Of a DNA stretch of 64,000 bases, positions 35,353 through 49,374 are shown in pieces. The notes beneath the pieces were generated by a model. That model was not told the DNA's origin and ran no database searches. It saw only the letters and a list, made by a program, of their open reading frames with translations. The position numbers and the translations under genes are program-made. Within the stretch, counting starts at the first letter, position 1. Every line of letters starts with the position of its first letter. The DNA is from Manis javanica (Eukaryota; Chordata; Mammalia; Pholidota; Manidae), in NCBI RefSeq assembly GCF_040802235.1, contig NC_133161.1:47419001-47483000 (forward strand), written 5' to 3'.

Positions 35353-38300
35353 TCATATACTTTGGACTTATTTTATGAGATATAAGAAACAATATGTTTA
35401 AGCCACTTTACTTGAGTGTCTGTTGGCAGCAACTGAAGCTAATTCTAACTGATAGAAGGTCATTGATGGCTTAGGGTTAACTCAAATTTCCAAGCTCACA
35501 AGGGAGATTCAGGTACTGTCAATAACACTGACTTCATATTAAAGACCAGGCTATGAAAGAAGAGACTACAAGATGAAGTGCTTTAGCCAAGATTTTATAT
35601 TTGAACTCCACATTAATTCAGCAATGGTGTCAGGACAGCTAGATCTAACTCTGCAGCCAATTCCCAAACACAGTTAATAATACCCTTTCCATATTTTATT
35701 CTTCTGCCTAGACAAATCATTGTGATGCCTACTGGAGACACTAGGTTTCTATTAATTTTTCTAGCTAAGAACAGATGCAAAAGATTCCTTTCACTAATAT
35801 TCCTGAGGTCCACTCAAATCCCAGTTTTAAATGTTTATATTTTTATTTCGTATAGTTTGTGATTATGTGAGAATGAGTTGCTTGAACAAAATATGGAAGT
35901 CAATTTTGTTTTCCTTATGATTCTTATCATGTTTTGGCTCTTAAAAGCTATGATTCTCATATTTTCATATTTTACATTCCACAAGTTGTTTTATCCACAA
36001 TGATAAAATACACATCTTTTGTGAGAAACATATTTTTATGTCCACAGGCATTGTACTTTATATTTATAGAAGTATCAAGGACAAAAATTGCATTAGTGTT
36101 GGTGTGGGTGAATTTTGTCATGAAGGATAAGTAATTATTTCACAGATCATTGTTCTACTTAGATTTTACTTGAATTTCAACAAAACATATATACTTCTGG
36201 TTGAGGACTGCTTTTCTACAGTATCATAGAAACTGTATTGAGAAATAACCAGATAGATACCATGAACTGTCTGAAAGGCAACTTGAATCATTATGGTCAA
36301 TCTGTTCATGTTGGCAAACTATAGTGATTTTAAAAGTAAATATTAGTTATGATTCTACTGGGTGGAAGTTAATTAATAAATAAAATTTAAAGTAGTTTTA
36401 AAAATAATTTACTTTTATCACACAACAGAAGTCCAGAAAGCTCTAAGCTAGTTTTTCTGTATTTTTTATCTTTATCTTCATTGTCACAAGATGGCCTCCT
36501 GGGCTCCAAGCATCACACCTACACACAGTCACATTAAAAAAGAAAGGCTGGGAGTGGGAGGTAGGGAGAAACTTCTCTTTATATTCTTTCCCAGAAATTC
36601 CCAGGAGTGACAGGTCAGAACTGTGGTCACAAAAGAGGCTGAGAATGTGAATACTTGGCATTTTACTCCTCTACTGTGGGAAGATAGTCCTGCCAGCAAG
36701 AAAGTCAGGGGAGAGGAAGTATGACTTTGGGAAGGCAGCCAACAGGGTCTGTCACAAGGGCCTTGTAGCTATGATCACTGCTTGTGCCTTGCTGGTCTCT
36801 TATGGCCAATGAGGTAGAATGTGGAATGTGCAGTGTCACATGGAGTACGAAGAAAAGGAGAGAATGGAAAACATGCGGCTGATGTAGAAAGCCAGTTCTG
36901 ATGAATCCCTAACCTGTAAGAGTCAGAAAAACAAACTCTCCCTAACCCTCAAAGCTATTCAAGTCAGCACAGACAAAACTGATTAGTCAGCTGAATACTG
37001 AATACTAAATACTGAGAGTTAGCCTCAGAAATACTCACTTTTCCCCCTGCTCTCTGAGGCCTCACACATATTGAAAGGGATCTTTCTGTTAGGGTTTCCC
37101 CTCTTAACGTTTTGTCTGGAAGTTTGCTTGATATTTGTTTGTTCATATTGTTATTCATGAGTTCTCTCTCTGTGCTGGGATCCAGGCCAGTAGGTAGTTG
37201 AGATTTCATTTAGAAATCCGGAAGCCAATGGACAGAGCACTGTTTACTCTGCTTATTAAACATAATGTGATCTCTCAATTGCATTTATTAATGAGGACAC
37301 TCTCCCTTGCAGAATCCAAAGAATGATGCCATGCCAGATTTTTGTTTCATTCAGTAGAATTCCATCTTCCCAGGAGGCTCCAAAGAGCTATTCTCAGGAT
37401 TTTCATTAGAAGGAAACAGCTAATGCATACCAAAGCGACAGGGGGATTGACTAGGCATTGTATATTGTAAAGCGCAGACAAACATCTTTTGTTTTGTTGT
37501 TATTGTTAATAAAACATGATAATAAATATCCTAATCAAATTTAAAAGGTGGGCATTTGAATATTTTTAGTTAGAAAGACTAGTGCATTGTGCTACATTTA
37601 GTCAAGTCCAGTTCCCATTTCAGGTTTAAATCATAAATGTGGGCATTATTGCCTTTTACAATACACCATTGATAAAACACCAACTTTAAAGCCAATTAAA
37701 GGTTGGCAATCTTCCTACCATTGGCAAAGTAACACTTGTTAACAGTTCCCCTTGTGACACGTTTCAGCATAATCACTGATTTCTGGAAAGCTTATTTAGA
37801 GCTTACGGATATTTTGAAATCTCTAATGAATTTCTTTTTATAGATATTTTTATGTTCTACTCTAATTTTTTAAAGGTGTTCAGGTAGTTTAATATTATAC
37901 ACTCAGATGATGCATATACCCAGATATTTATATGTGAAGGACAAAATGTTAGAGTATGTAGAACTATACTTTATGATGAATAGTTTACTCATAATACTCA
38001 GGTTTTAATGGTTCCATATCTGAAATCTAATTGTATCTAAATTTATTCAGAGATACTTCATATCAGAATCTGACTATGCAGATACTATTCTGTTTAGTAT
38101 ATTACAAGTTATTGTCATTTAAGAATTGGTTAAAAGATAGAATAAATAAATTCTTTCACACTTACTTCAAATAAAAAGTGTTTTAGAGGCTAGTAAAGCT
38201 TTTTTTTCATCTCACATGGAAATAATTTGATAAGCTTGGCAAAGATGTGACAAACAAATGCTCTAAGAACATTCAAGCTATTTTAATCTGGAATAACACA

Positions 38301-40133
38301 CTGAACACAGAAGCAGTTTTCACCAATAAAGAGCAGCTTGATTATATGTTATGCAAAAGCTAATGCAAAAATGAGCAATAGCTAGTTCTCACTTCGGTTT
38401 TCTTTTCTGGCAGGCTTCAAGTAGATAATATTAATTCAAGATGACACAATGCATCCAGAGACTCAATGTTAAAAATTAGATAACACTGAAACAAGATTAT
38501 AGAAGGCATACTGACATTCAATAATAGAAATAGATACGGTCGATACAAGATAATGCAATGTGTCCAAATATTGACAGTACGTTGATTCAGGAGAAGTACG
38601 TGATCTTCAAAAAATCAGCAAACTTCTGAAGCTGCTTATAACATTTTTGCTTTTTGTTATCTAGTCACACATAAATTAGCAGCATAAGATCAAAGTATCA
38701 CAAAAGCCACAAAATTTAATATCTCTCTGTTTTTAGCCATCTATTTCTTGACCCAGTGTTTATGCCAGAACTAAATATCAATATAACATTTAATTGCTCC
38801 TTTCATTTGTTAAAAGAAGAAAACCTCTACTGTAATCATTGTATGTTTAGTTAAGTGCACATTGTTTAGCTGATTTAATAAATGGAAAATGTCTTCCAAA
38901 GTAGTGTGCTAGTTATTTAGGAATTAATTATTTAAAATTTAGAGCAGGATACAAGTTAAAAGTTTGTAAATGATGTTGAGAACAATGAAAAACTGAAACA
39001 ACCCACATAAATACAAATTGAGCTTTGATTCAATAAAGTATGTCTTAAGGTTGTTGTGGCAGAGATAATTAGTTGCCTGTCCATATCAATTAACCTTTAT
39101 TTCTTAGGAACAACCTGGTTTAATTCAGAATGGTAAGTTTCCAGCAGAAAGATGATATTTTCTGGCTTGATCAAGTTTGGCTGACCAGACAGAGGCAGAG
39201 CTGGGCTTTTGAGAAGAGTCCTTCAGAGGTTGTGATTCAGCCTGGAGTGTTGACCCTTTTGAATTTCTCCCTACTTACTGCTGATACTGCACTCCCACAG
39301 CCAACATGGATCACGAGGTGACCTTGAGGGTGAAAACCCCACACAGAGGATAAAGGAGCAAAAAAGATAAGAAGCCATGTCTTTGAAGGCTTGGTGAGAC
39401 ATGCCAGCTTCACAGGCATGCAAGTTGCGCAGTCACACCAGTTTGCTGGTCCAGAAGGGCCCTGCTCTTGGCTTAATGCTCTCCTGTTGTTATCTTGAAA
39501 TCCTCAATAATTTTGTGTTTGAAGATGAGTTCTGTAAGTGAGGTCTGATGGGCCAACAGAACACGTGTGTGAGAAGAGGGATACTTGCAATATGCTTGTT
39601 TGCTGTTCCCTGTTGCTCCATTTGTACACAGCCCCATGAGTTCAGAACCTCCATGAGAACGATGAGTTCAGCAAGGAATACAAATGAATACAAGGAAATC
39701 GAGTTACATCAACAATTGATTAAGCTGCATCCCTGGCTGCCCTGAGGAGCCACACTTTCTATTTTAACCAAAACTTGCTTCACAGAAGAAAGGGATAACA
39801 TTCCTGGAAAAATGACAATCAAGGAACCCTGTTACATCATTTCCTACTCGGGTTATTTCCCTCTAATAGTCAACAACTTACCCTGAAAATGATGACATAG
39901 AAGGAAAAGGAAAGACAGAGAACCCATAGTTCCTTTCCTGTCAGTATCTCCTTAATCTTCAGTAAACTGAAGTTACAGAGTGTTGGTAGAAGGTATGTAC
40001 ATCAAGAAGTGAAATAAACACAATTGATTTCATTTTATGCAATATTGATATTCTTGTGAGAACAAGGTATAAATGCTTGCAGAAGCTATGAAATAGAAAT
40101 TATATGATGTCAGCGATTTCATATACAATTTAA
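35353..40133. other. Repeat-poor block, no gene recognised
   Basis: About 4.8 kb with no clear transposon, the longest such block between L1 insertions. No exons recognised; a candidate for conserved non-coding elements (see findings). Confidence 0.5.
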
Positions 40134-40147
40134 ATGTTCTTATATTT
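40134..40147. repeat. Target-site duplication, left copy
   Basis: ATGTTCTTATATTT; right copy at 41600-41613 differs by one base. Confidence 0.82.
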
Positions 40148-41599
40148 AAACCCACACATATATGGCCAATTAATGTAAGATAAATGAGCCATGGATATAC
40201 AGCGGAGAAATGATAGCCTCTTCAACAACTGGTGTTGACAAAACTGGACAGCTACATGTAAGAGAATGAAACTGGATTATTGTCTAACTCCATACACAAA
40301 GTAAACTCAAAATGGATCAAAGACATGAATGTAAGTCATGAAACCATAAAACTCTTAGAAGAAAACATAGGCAAAAATCTCTTGAAAATAAACATGAGCA
40401 ACTTTCCTGAACGTACCTCCTTAGGCAAGTGAAACAAAAGCAAAAATGAACAAATGGGACTACATCATGTTAAAAAGCTTTTGTACAGCAAAGGACACCA
40501 TCAGCAGAACAAAAAGGAATCTGACAGTATGGGAGAATATATTCATAAATGACATATCTGACAAGGGGTTAACATCCAAAATATATAGAAAGCTCACACG
40601 CCTCAACACCCAAAAAGCAAATAACCCAATTAAAAAATGGGTGGAGGGTCTGCACACTTCTCCAGAGAACAAATTCAGATGGCCAACAGGCAAGTGAAAA
40701 GATGCTCTACATCGCTAATTATCAGGGAAATGCAAATTAAATCCACAATGAGATATCACCTTACACCAGTTAGGAAGGCCAGCACCAGTTAGGACAAGCA
40801 ACAGCAAATGCAGGCGAGGATTCAGAGAAAAGGGAACCCTCCTACACTGCTGGTGGGAATGTAAATTAGCTCAGCCATTATGGAAAGCAATATGGTGGTT
40901 CCTCAGAAAACTAAAAATAGAAATACCATTTGACCCAGGTATCTCACTCCTAGAAATTTACCCAAACAAGATCCCAGATTCGAAAAGACATATGTACCCT
41001 TATGTTTATCACAGCATTATTTAAAATAGCCAAGATATGGAAGCAACCCAAATGTCCATCAGTAAATGAATGGATAAAGAAGAGGTGGTATATATACACA
41101 ATGAAATATCATTCAACCATAAGAAGAAAACAAATTCTACCATTTGCAACAACATGGATGGAGCTGGCGAGTATTATGCTCAGTGATATAAGCCAGGCCG
41201 AGAAAGACAAGTACCAAATGATTTCACTCATTTGTGGAGTATAACAACAAAGCAAAATTGAAGGAACAAAACAGCAGCAGACTCACAAACTCCAAGAAGG
41301 GACTAGCCGTTATGAAAGGGAGGGGGTTGGGAAGGGTGGGTGGGGAGGGAGGGAAAAGGGATTAAGGGGCATTATGATTAACACACATAATGTAGGTGGG
41401 TCACAGGGAAGGCAGTATAGCACAGAGGAGACAAGTAGTGACTCTGTAGCATCTTACTATCCTGATGGACAGTGACTGCAGCGGGGTGTGTTAGGGGGAC
41501 TTGATAATATGGGTGAATGTAGTAACCACAATGTTGCTCATGTGAAACCTTCATAAGACTATATATCAATGATACCTTAATAAAAAATTAATAAAATGC
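40148..41599 (+). mobile_element. 5'-truncated L1 with intact duplications
   Basis: Starts within ORF2 and ends with a 3'UTR and TAATAAAAAATTAATAAAA-type tail. The last ORF2 codons (to 41244) are clearly homologous to the full-length copy at 23-29 kb. Flanked by a 14-bp direct repeat with one mismatch. Confidence 0.92.
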
Positions 41600-41613
41600 A
41601 TGTTTTTATATTT
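41600..41613. repeat. Target-site duplication, right copy
   Basis: ATGTTTTTATATTT; pairs with 40134-40147. Confidence 0.82.
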
Positions 41614-42203
41614 GCATTTAAAACTAGCATTACTCAGTATAAAGATAGGGGGAAAATTCATACTGATCATTTAATTTTTTATTATTTCATTTCTGAGAAT
41701 GACATTAAATAGAAAATAAAAACCACTATGACCACTCAAGAGAGAGATCTCAGAAGAAAAGCATCTTTCTATATTAATCTTTTTAATGAAACTGTTACCT
41801 ACTTTTTAAACAAGAGAACACATATTTTCATTTTTCACAGAGTCCCACAATTATGTACCCAGCCTTGACTTACTGGAATCAATCCACTATCTGTGGTCAC
41901 CTATCTAAATTTTGTATTTAAATCACTGTTATTTTATTATACTAGAATTTAATCCTAAGTGACATTTACACTTATACTGCAGCCACTAAATCAGTGCTAA
42001 AGAAGGATATTTGATTATTGGGAGAACTTACTTTTGTTAGGGTTTAAGTTGGGTTATGTACAATACATGACATTTTTGTGTCATATGCAACGACATTAAA
42101 AAAAATACACAAACACATAGACATACATAGGAAAAACAAAAAAAGACCAGAAATAATTATACCAAAATGTTGATAGTGCTTTTCTTTAGAAATTAGGGTT
42201 GTT
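41614..42203. other. No feature recognised
   Basis: AT-rich intergenic DNA before the tandem duplication. Confidence 0.5.
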
Positions 42204-42412
42204 GATGTTCATTCTCTTTGGTGTGTATGATTTTCTATTATTCTTGATTTCCCTAAAATGAATATTATTACTTTCATAATTAGATACAATATAGAAAAAT
42301 TACAAATGATGTTCATTCTCTTTTGTATGTATGATTTTCTATTATTCTTGATTTCCCTAAAATGAGTATTATTACTTTTATAATTAGATACAATATAGAA
42401 AATTTACAAATG
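42204..42412. repeat. Tandem duplication, 104-bp unit x2
   Basis: Unit 42204-42307 is followed directly by a near-identical copy 42308-42411; they differ at a handful of bases (for example GGTGTG/TGTATG, AATAT/AGTAT). It lies in AT-rich non-coding DNA. Confidence 0.93.
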
Positions 42413-42529
42413 AATCCTGAGCTGGTATGAAATTTACCATTAAATCTAGAAACTATATAAAACTCAACCTCATATAATTTTTTATGTTTCATATAATTTT
42501 AAAGTTTCTTTAATTTGGGGTTTTCCGGA

Positions 42530-42900
42530 GTATAAAAATGACACATGCTGATTGTAACAACTGAAACAATGCAAACATATAAAGAAAAACTGATTTTAAC
42601 TCTCTATTCTATCCCTGCCTTCTGTCTAAAGTAAACATGTTAAAAAATTGACATGTATCTTTTCACAAACAATATAATTAAACCTATAAAATTTGTTCTC
42701 ACACAGACACACACATAAACTGAAGAAAAAAAGAGAGAGAGAGAAGCTGATTGATTTGGGGGTTTACTTGTTTTCCATGAAATAGAATCCTATTTACTTT
42801 TTTCATTTAATATATCATGAACTTCTACATGTCAAGAGATATAAACTTGATCATTTTTCTCATTTCTCTATGCATACATTGAAAGAAATGCTTTAAATTT
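42530..42900 (-). mobile_element. Possible ancient L1 fragment
   Basis: TATGCATACATTGAAAG and CATTTAATATATCATGAACTTC resemble antisense old L1 text; weak. Confidence 0.35.
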
Positions 42901-45900
42901 GTGTTTCCAAATAAGATACATTCCCCCCATGTTTTCTCTTGCCTCTACTTTCTTATTCCACATTTCATCTTGTATTATACTAAAATGTCTAGTCAGTTAT
43001 CTGGTTTGTAATTTGCTTTTTTGATGCATCATTTCTTACTTTTTAGAGGGAAACGATATTTGGTGCCTTCAAGAAGTAAATAGGTATATAAGAACTAAGT
43101 CAGCAGATAAAGTACTATTTATTATTTTAACTTAGAAAGCTAAGAAAACCAGAAACTTTCAGTACAGTAGTACCTCCTGAGGAACTGAGGGAATCTTTGT
43201 AGCATGTAAAAGAATTACAAAATAGACCATGTTGATATTTAAAAAGTAAGGTTATTCCACATGATACAAAACAGATTTGTAAGGCATTGTCTCAAAACTG
43301 ACCAATTTGGGGCTTTGTGTAGACAAAACTTCAGTGAATTCTCAGTGATGCAGCGTTCCTATTAGTGCGAAATAGTTAAAAAAAGATTCTGCCTAGTCTC
43401 AAATGCATGTGCATGCACTGACCGCACTTAAATCTTCATTTAATCTGAGCTGGCAAGGAATTACTCTACAAGCCAATGTTTCCTTGATCATTTTAAAATA
43501 TATTACATGAATAATTAAGTTATTTCTTCTCTATAACAAGTTCACCATTGCATCATCTATTGATAATGAATCCACACCTTCTTAATTTTGCTTATTTATG
43601 GCTTTATCATCATTACCAATTATTCATTGTGCACTGAATGTGCTCTGCAGTCTCTGCTGATGAGACTAGAAAATGTTCCTATCACCACAGGGAACACGTA
43701 ATTAACCTTTGGGGATTATTTTCTTGAAAAAAAAATTTGATGGAGTTCTTACTCCCCAGATGAGTGGGTAGAAAAATCTTTACAGGATGCAAATGCAAAA
43801 TTTAGATGAAGCAACTGTAACACTGAAGATATTGTGAAAATGAGGAAGTAAGAGAAACCCCTCAAATTCTATAGCTAGAATATCTTTCCAAAAACTAGAT
43901 TTTTGTACCCAAAGATATAGCTGGGTTATTTTGTTACTTAACAGCTTAGCCCACAATGCAGATAGAAAATAAAAATTAAACAAAGAAAAATGAAATGAAA
44001 ATGAATCCTCTGCTCCAAATGCATATCAAGACATTACTATTTCTCCCCAAACCAAGTTTATGCCAGGCTGTATGATTAAAGAGGACTTTGTCTTCAAGGA
44101 CTGGTCTGGCCAGAAGCAAGCTTGTGCAATTGAAAGTTTGTCCCTGGCACATTCACTCTCCAAACTGCTCCCCTTGCCCTTCCTAGGCACCTCTCCCCTC
44201 TCTCCTCTTGCTCTCAGGGGGACTCTCTGTCCCTAGCTAAATTTTGCTCTCAGCAGCTAATTAGTGGGTAAAAGGGTACTTTTGGGGAGAAAACTGTGCT
44301 AAGTATTTACAATGTCATTATATGTTTCAGCATTTTTCAGTTATTAGAAACAGGGAGGAAAATTCTAGTAGTAGAAAAACCAGTTTGGCTCCGGGTCAGT
44401 AAGCCTGTCTGGCAATTTAATAGAATCCAACCTTAATAATTAATTTTGCATCATATGTGTTAAATGACCTTAAGGATATCTAAGCAGCAGAAGGGGAAAA
44501 GGGAAGGTCGAAGTCATGCTTTTGTAATTTTCTTTTTCATAGGGTTGAAACAGTCATGGGATCCAACAGAGTCTGAAAAAATTGCTGTTTTCTTCTTTGA
44601 TATTTAGTGGAGAGGGGAAGGGGACCACCAGCAGATGAACTGTAATCTGGAAGTTTTGGTCTTGAGGGGGTTCAAAAACAGGCTTTATAGGCTTAAATAT
44701 TGGGAAAATAGGGTTTAAGCACCAGCTACTTCCCACCTACAGCAGAAGCAAACAGGCTGAAAGATGGTGGGATGGAAAGCTTTAGTATGTCCTCTGGCCA
44801 AATTCTATATTTAACAGGGAGAAACCCACATTTGATTAGACTTAGAGTAAAAAAATGAAGTCAACATAAGAAAAATGTTAGCTTAGTTCAGTATGAATTT
44901 TCACTAAGATGTTATGTTCTCTTAGAACTATATTTTAAATGGGACATTTTTCGTAGTTAATTACAGCTGAAAGTTGTATTATATTTTCCTAATAAAGAGT
45001 TTAAATTGCTTGAGGTGGTTTCCTGTTTCTTTAGACCAGGAATCTTCAAAATTCTTTGCATATGTAATCCTGAGAATTTTGAAAAACATAGCATCCCTTG
45101 AACATTTTGCATTGCTACTTAAAAATGTTTTATCTTTGAAAGATAAATCAAAGTTTAAATCATTGCAAAGAATATACTTCCTGGTGTATTGTAATTTGAA
45201 TAAATCAAATTTTTTTTAATCAAACCCTTGGAGCTGCAGGTTTAGCTCATTGAGTTTTTAGAATAAGTCCACCATATAAATATATCACTTTTGCAGCAAA
45301 TCTTCATGGTCAAACGAATCAGCTAAATCAGACTTACTATCCTTTTAACATTTACATAATTGGGGTAATATCGTTCTGAATCCTAATTCCATGTGACAGA
45401 GACAAAGAAGAGATAGAGAAGTATGGAGACTTGCCAGGAGTTTGTTGCCTGGATAAAATAAGACTTTAGTACCTTTTACTGAGGCTTTCTTTGCTTTACT
45501 TTTAGGTGGAAGATAGGAAGATGCCCCGAGAAGCAGTGCGTATTTAATTATATACTTAGGAGTTGTCTCTGAGTTTTTTCAGTCCAGGGCAATGCACTTA
45601 GGGAAAATCAGGTTGGGAGAGACCTATGTCTTCTGTGAGGTGGGAGAAGGATGAATGTGAAAAGGGAGGAATCGGCATGCCTTGGGAAGAGGGCTTTCAA
45701 GAAAGGGACTTGTGAAAGTTGAGAATCTGAAAAACAATGTATTTAAACTAGCCAATAGCCATGTGTTTTTGGAAAGTCTTCATGTACCCCAGGAGTATGA
45801 GCACCCAGTTTGAAGTCTGCTGCTCTAAACCCTTTTTAGAAGAAAAGTGCATATGCTACAAAGATAAAAGATAGAAGACAGCCTTCCCATGGTGAGACAC

Positions 45901-46589
45901 TCAAACAGCAACAGACATTCCAGAAAGTCAGTGGGACAAAGGGAATTACTTTGTTAATACTTCATTTTCAGAGCAGCTTACATTCCAAGGCCTAATTCTT
46001 ATATTATGATACAAAATTTTTTGAGATGAAAAGCCTATAAGACAAAAAATTACAAAGCTAGAAATAGTAGGGGTAAATAAATAGCTGTGAGATTATTTTG
46101 CATTTTTTGCCTCTGCCTAGGTAGTATAAGGCATCTTCTGACTTAGTGTTTCCACAGAAGGTTGTAAATTATTATGCCCAATTAAGGGGACACTTAAAGT
46201 AATGCCACATGTCAGTGGGCCTGAAAGCATGTAAAATTCATGACTCACTTTGAGATCACCAATTGTACAAAAATCTAAACGTCATTACAGTTAAGGTAAT
46301 ATTTCAAAGGAATGCTTCAAAAGCCATCCTTCAGCATCACTTCATGTTAATTATGTTTTCATTTTACAACTTTTTCCCACAAAGCATACCTCTCTCTGTT
46401 GTTCTCCAGGAATTGTAAAAACAACCCCAAAGAGAACCAGCCATGAGAAAGAGTCAAATCTTTACCAGTGCTGGGTGTTGCTTTTGTTCTTTCAGCATTT
46501 CTGTCTTTCATCATCAGGTTTCCCATTTCCTTTGGTGTATTCTACTTTCCTCCCTCCATGCCTTTCTGGGCTGCCACTTCCACTCCCTG

Positions 46590-46745
46590 CATCATAGGAG
46601 CTGGCACGTGATATAGGTGTGGTCAGTCACGTGATCCCACCCATATGCCCATACACTGGCCAGTGGTGGGCACATGACCCAAGCTGGGCCAAACAGAGTC
46701 CTTCCCCAGGATTTCATATGAAACTGGGAGCCCTGCAGTGAAGTT
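46590..46745. mobile_element. Unclassified old interspersed repeat
   Basis: GGTGGGCACATGACCCAAGC and TGGGCCAAACAGAGTCCTTCC belong to a word set I know from many mammalian loci, but I cannot name the family or fix the ends. Confidence 0.4.
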
Positions 46746-47284
46746 ACCCAAGCACAAAAATGTTGATATCTACGGACTTTCTTAAGGAAGATATGTAATG
46801 GGAGTTCTCCCACTGGATTCTAAAGTGGAATAGAACCTAGCAGGCTATGTGTATGTAGGGGACCGCAAAAAATAGACACAAATAAGGAAGGACACATAAA
46901 TTATAAAAAGTGCTTGAGCTTCCCCAGGCTTTGCACTAGTATTCAGAGATTTAGCTGCATCACAGGTAAATCTGAGACAGGGAGGCCCCGGAGACATATG
47001 GATGACAGGGTCTCAAAACCAGAGGTCAGCAAGTAGAAGTTACTGGACAGATGAAACGGGAAGGTCCTGTTTTGTAGCTTTCAGGCAAGCAGAATGTCCA
47101 GGGGCTTGTTTGCACTGATGGAATTTCCTGCTCTGAACGGAACTGTGTGTGAAGGGGGAGAGGGATGCTAGGTTTTTAGAGATGCAGGCTGGTTCACAGT
47201 AAAGCTCTGCATGACTAGGAGCAACCTGGGGGCAGGGATGCTGTGAGGAAGGGTACTGAGGCAGCGGCAATACCTGTGCTTCAA

Positions 47285-47300
47285 TAGCGCCACCATGTGG
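47285..47300 (-). promoter_or_regulatory. CTCF-like motif in unique sequence
   Basis: On the minus strand CCACATGGTGGCGCTA matches 14 of 16 positions of the CTCF core consensus. It lies in a repeat-poor stretch, not in an L1. Motif match by eye only. Confidence 0.4.
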
Positions 47301-47926
47301 TTCTGATACCAGGAGCAGCCTAAGCCTAGCCCAATATGCCACCTTGGTTGACCCGCTGAATTTCTAGTTTTTCTTTTCTGGAGGTCACTAAGTAGGGCTA
47401 ATCACACAGTCTCTGAGGTATATAGACTTCTGATGGTGGGAGATGGGGAATGGTTAGAGAGCAGAGATTACATAGAAGAAACATGTTTTCGTGACATCAG
47501 AGTGGTAGTATTTGGATAATAAAAAGGGATGGGTCCTAATTTTGATCCCCAGGTTGGAAAAATGGGGTTTAGAGGTTTTGGTGTAGTGGACTGGGCTTGT
47601 GTCAATTTGGGAGAATTGACTGTTAAGTTTTCAGGAATTTTGCAAGCTGGTTATTAAGCAAAGCTGTCATGAAAAATTGAAAACTTGTGTCAGATTTAAT
47701 GGCAGATTTATCAGGAAAAGAGCAGACTGGGATGCAACTCTGCCAAGTCATAGTTCGATTGCAACTATACATTGGCTACAGATACAAAGTTTGGAAAAAG
47801 TCAACACAAGCATTCTATAAAAATCCATTGGCTATATGGAAATTACAGTAAAAGAATTGTATATTTTATTATTTGTAAATTACATGCCACACACCGTTTA
47901 TAAAAATGTATAATAAACACACATTT

Positions 47927-47950
47927 GTATACACACACGCACACACACAT
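47927..47950. repeat. Imperfect (CA)n tract
   Basis: Short CA repeats with CG and TA interruptions. Confidence 0.8.
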
Positions 47951-49374
47951 ACCTTTTTCCCCGAAGAGTTAGCTCTTAAATGTTTACTAGCATACTACTT
48001 CTTATAAGGTTATACGTTCATAATGAATTGCTAGTAACAACAAAACACGAATAATGTCATCATTTCATTCCACATCCACTTAGTTGCAGACTAATATGAC
48101 TCCATCCTGAGTCATACTCCATCAGTGCTACAAAAAATTCAGGCTGTTGCCAATGCTTAATGGGAATACCCATTCTGTTGTTTCCTTAAATGCTTTGGTG
48201 TTAAATTGACAAGTGAATTCCTATGAGCTGTATGGTGATACTTTAAAGCCATTCCTAAAACGCTAAGTGCCTTAGTTACTGGAAGGTAACATTTTGTTCC
48301 TACTCATATAATTCAAGTTTATATAATTATATAAGTGGTTAGATCTCACCATGAGCTACTTTTTTGTGGAAAAAGTAGACAGGTGAATTCTTATGCAACA
48401 CAATTATTCTGAGGCACTAAAAAGTAAGAAGAACTAGGGAGAGGCTTCCCACTTGAATGACAAACTTTACACATGAGTTTGATCTGGATGCAGTGAGAAT
48501 GATGGTAAAGGGAAAAAAAATCAAAAGAAGAAAAGAAGGTCACATGAATGAAGAGAATAGAATGAAAGCCACCAACAGATGAAAGATTTTTTGTTAAGCT
48601 TATGGAACTCAGAAAAGAGATGGAGCCGTGTAATGGATTAAACAAAGGGAAGGAAGCCAGAGCCCAAGTACAACCAGAACGGGCTGCAGTGGCAGCAGGA
48701 GTGAATCTGTCCAATAAAACCTCAGATGTTCTGGGGTTGGAAACTTGGAATCAAACTGTTAAGTAAGCAGTAGAACAAGATAAAGATATTCAAGGACTTA
48801 GACACTCCCTTTCTTAGGAAGTTACTTGATGTACTTGAGAAAAAACAAGAGGGAGGGAAATAAAAAAGAAAATGACCTGGAATACAGAAAATATGCAACT
48901 AACTCAAGGTTTGATGAACAGAAGTCCCAAATGACTGTTAGTGCTGCAGGCCTAGAAATAAGTCTTTCCAAATTAGAACAAGCATCTGATGGGGACTAAA
49001 AAGAATGTCTGTTATAAGAAAGGAATAAATTCCATGCTATAGATAGAATAAATAAGGTGTTAGAAGATATTTGGACACAGTGAACAAGGCATGTCTCTTT
49101 TCCCAGGAAAAAAAGAAAATGGGAAGAAAAAAAATAGAGAGGAAAAGCAAGGTAATTAGAAACTCTAGGAAAACAAAAAACTGAAGTAAATTTGTGATCT
49201 AAATATTAATCAGTCTAAAATACAATACAATTTTAAGCAATTGGTAGAAAATAAGGAAAAACAACATTTAATTATGATGTCAAAAAGTATGCATTTTGTA
49301 TTTCAGTAGCTATTGCCAAAATCCCTTCTGAAGAAGTTCTATTAATTTTGGCAATAACTATTAAAATATAAAAT

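Larger units (their letters stand above)
42901..49374. other. Repeat-poor block, no gene recognised
   Basis: About 6.5 kb whose only clear features are the unclassified repeat near 46.6 kb, a CTCF-like motif at 47285 and a CA tract at 47927. Purine-rich 48.4-49.2 kb has frames but no domain. Confidence 0.5.
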
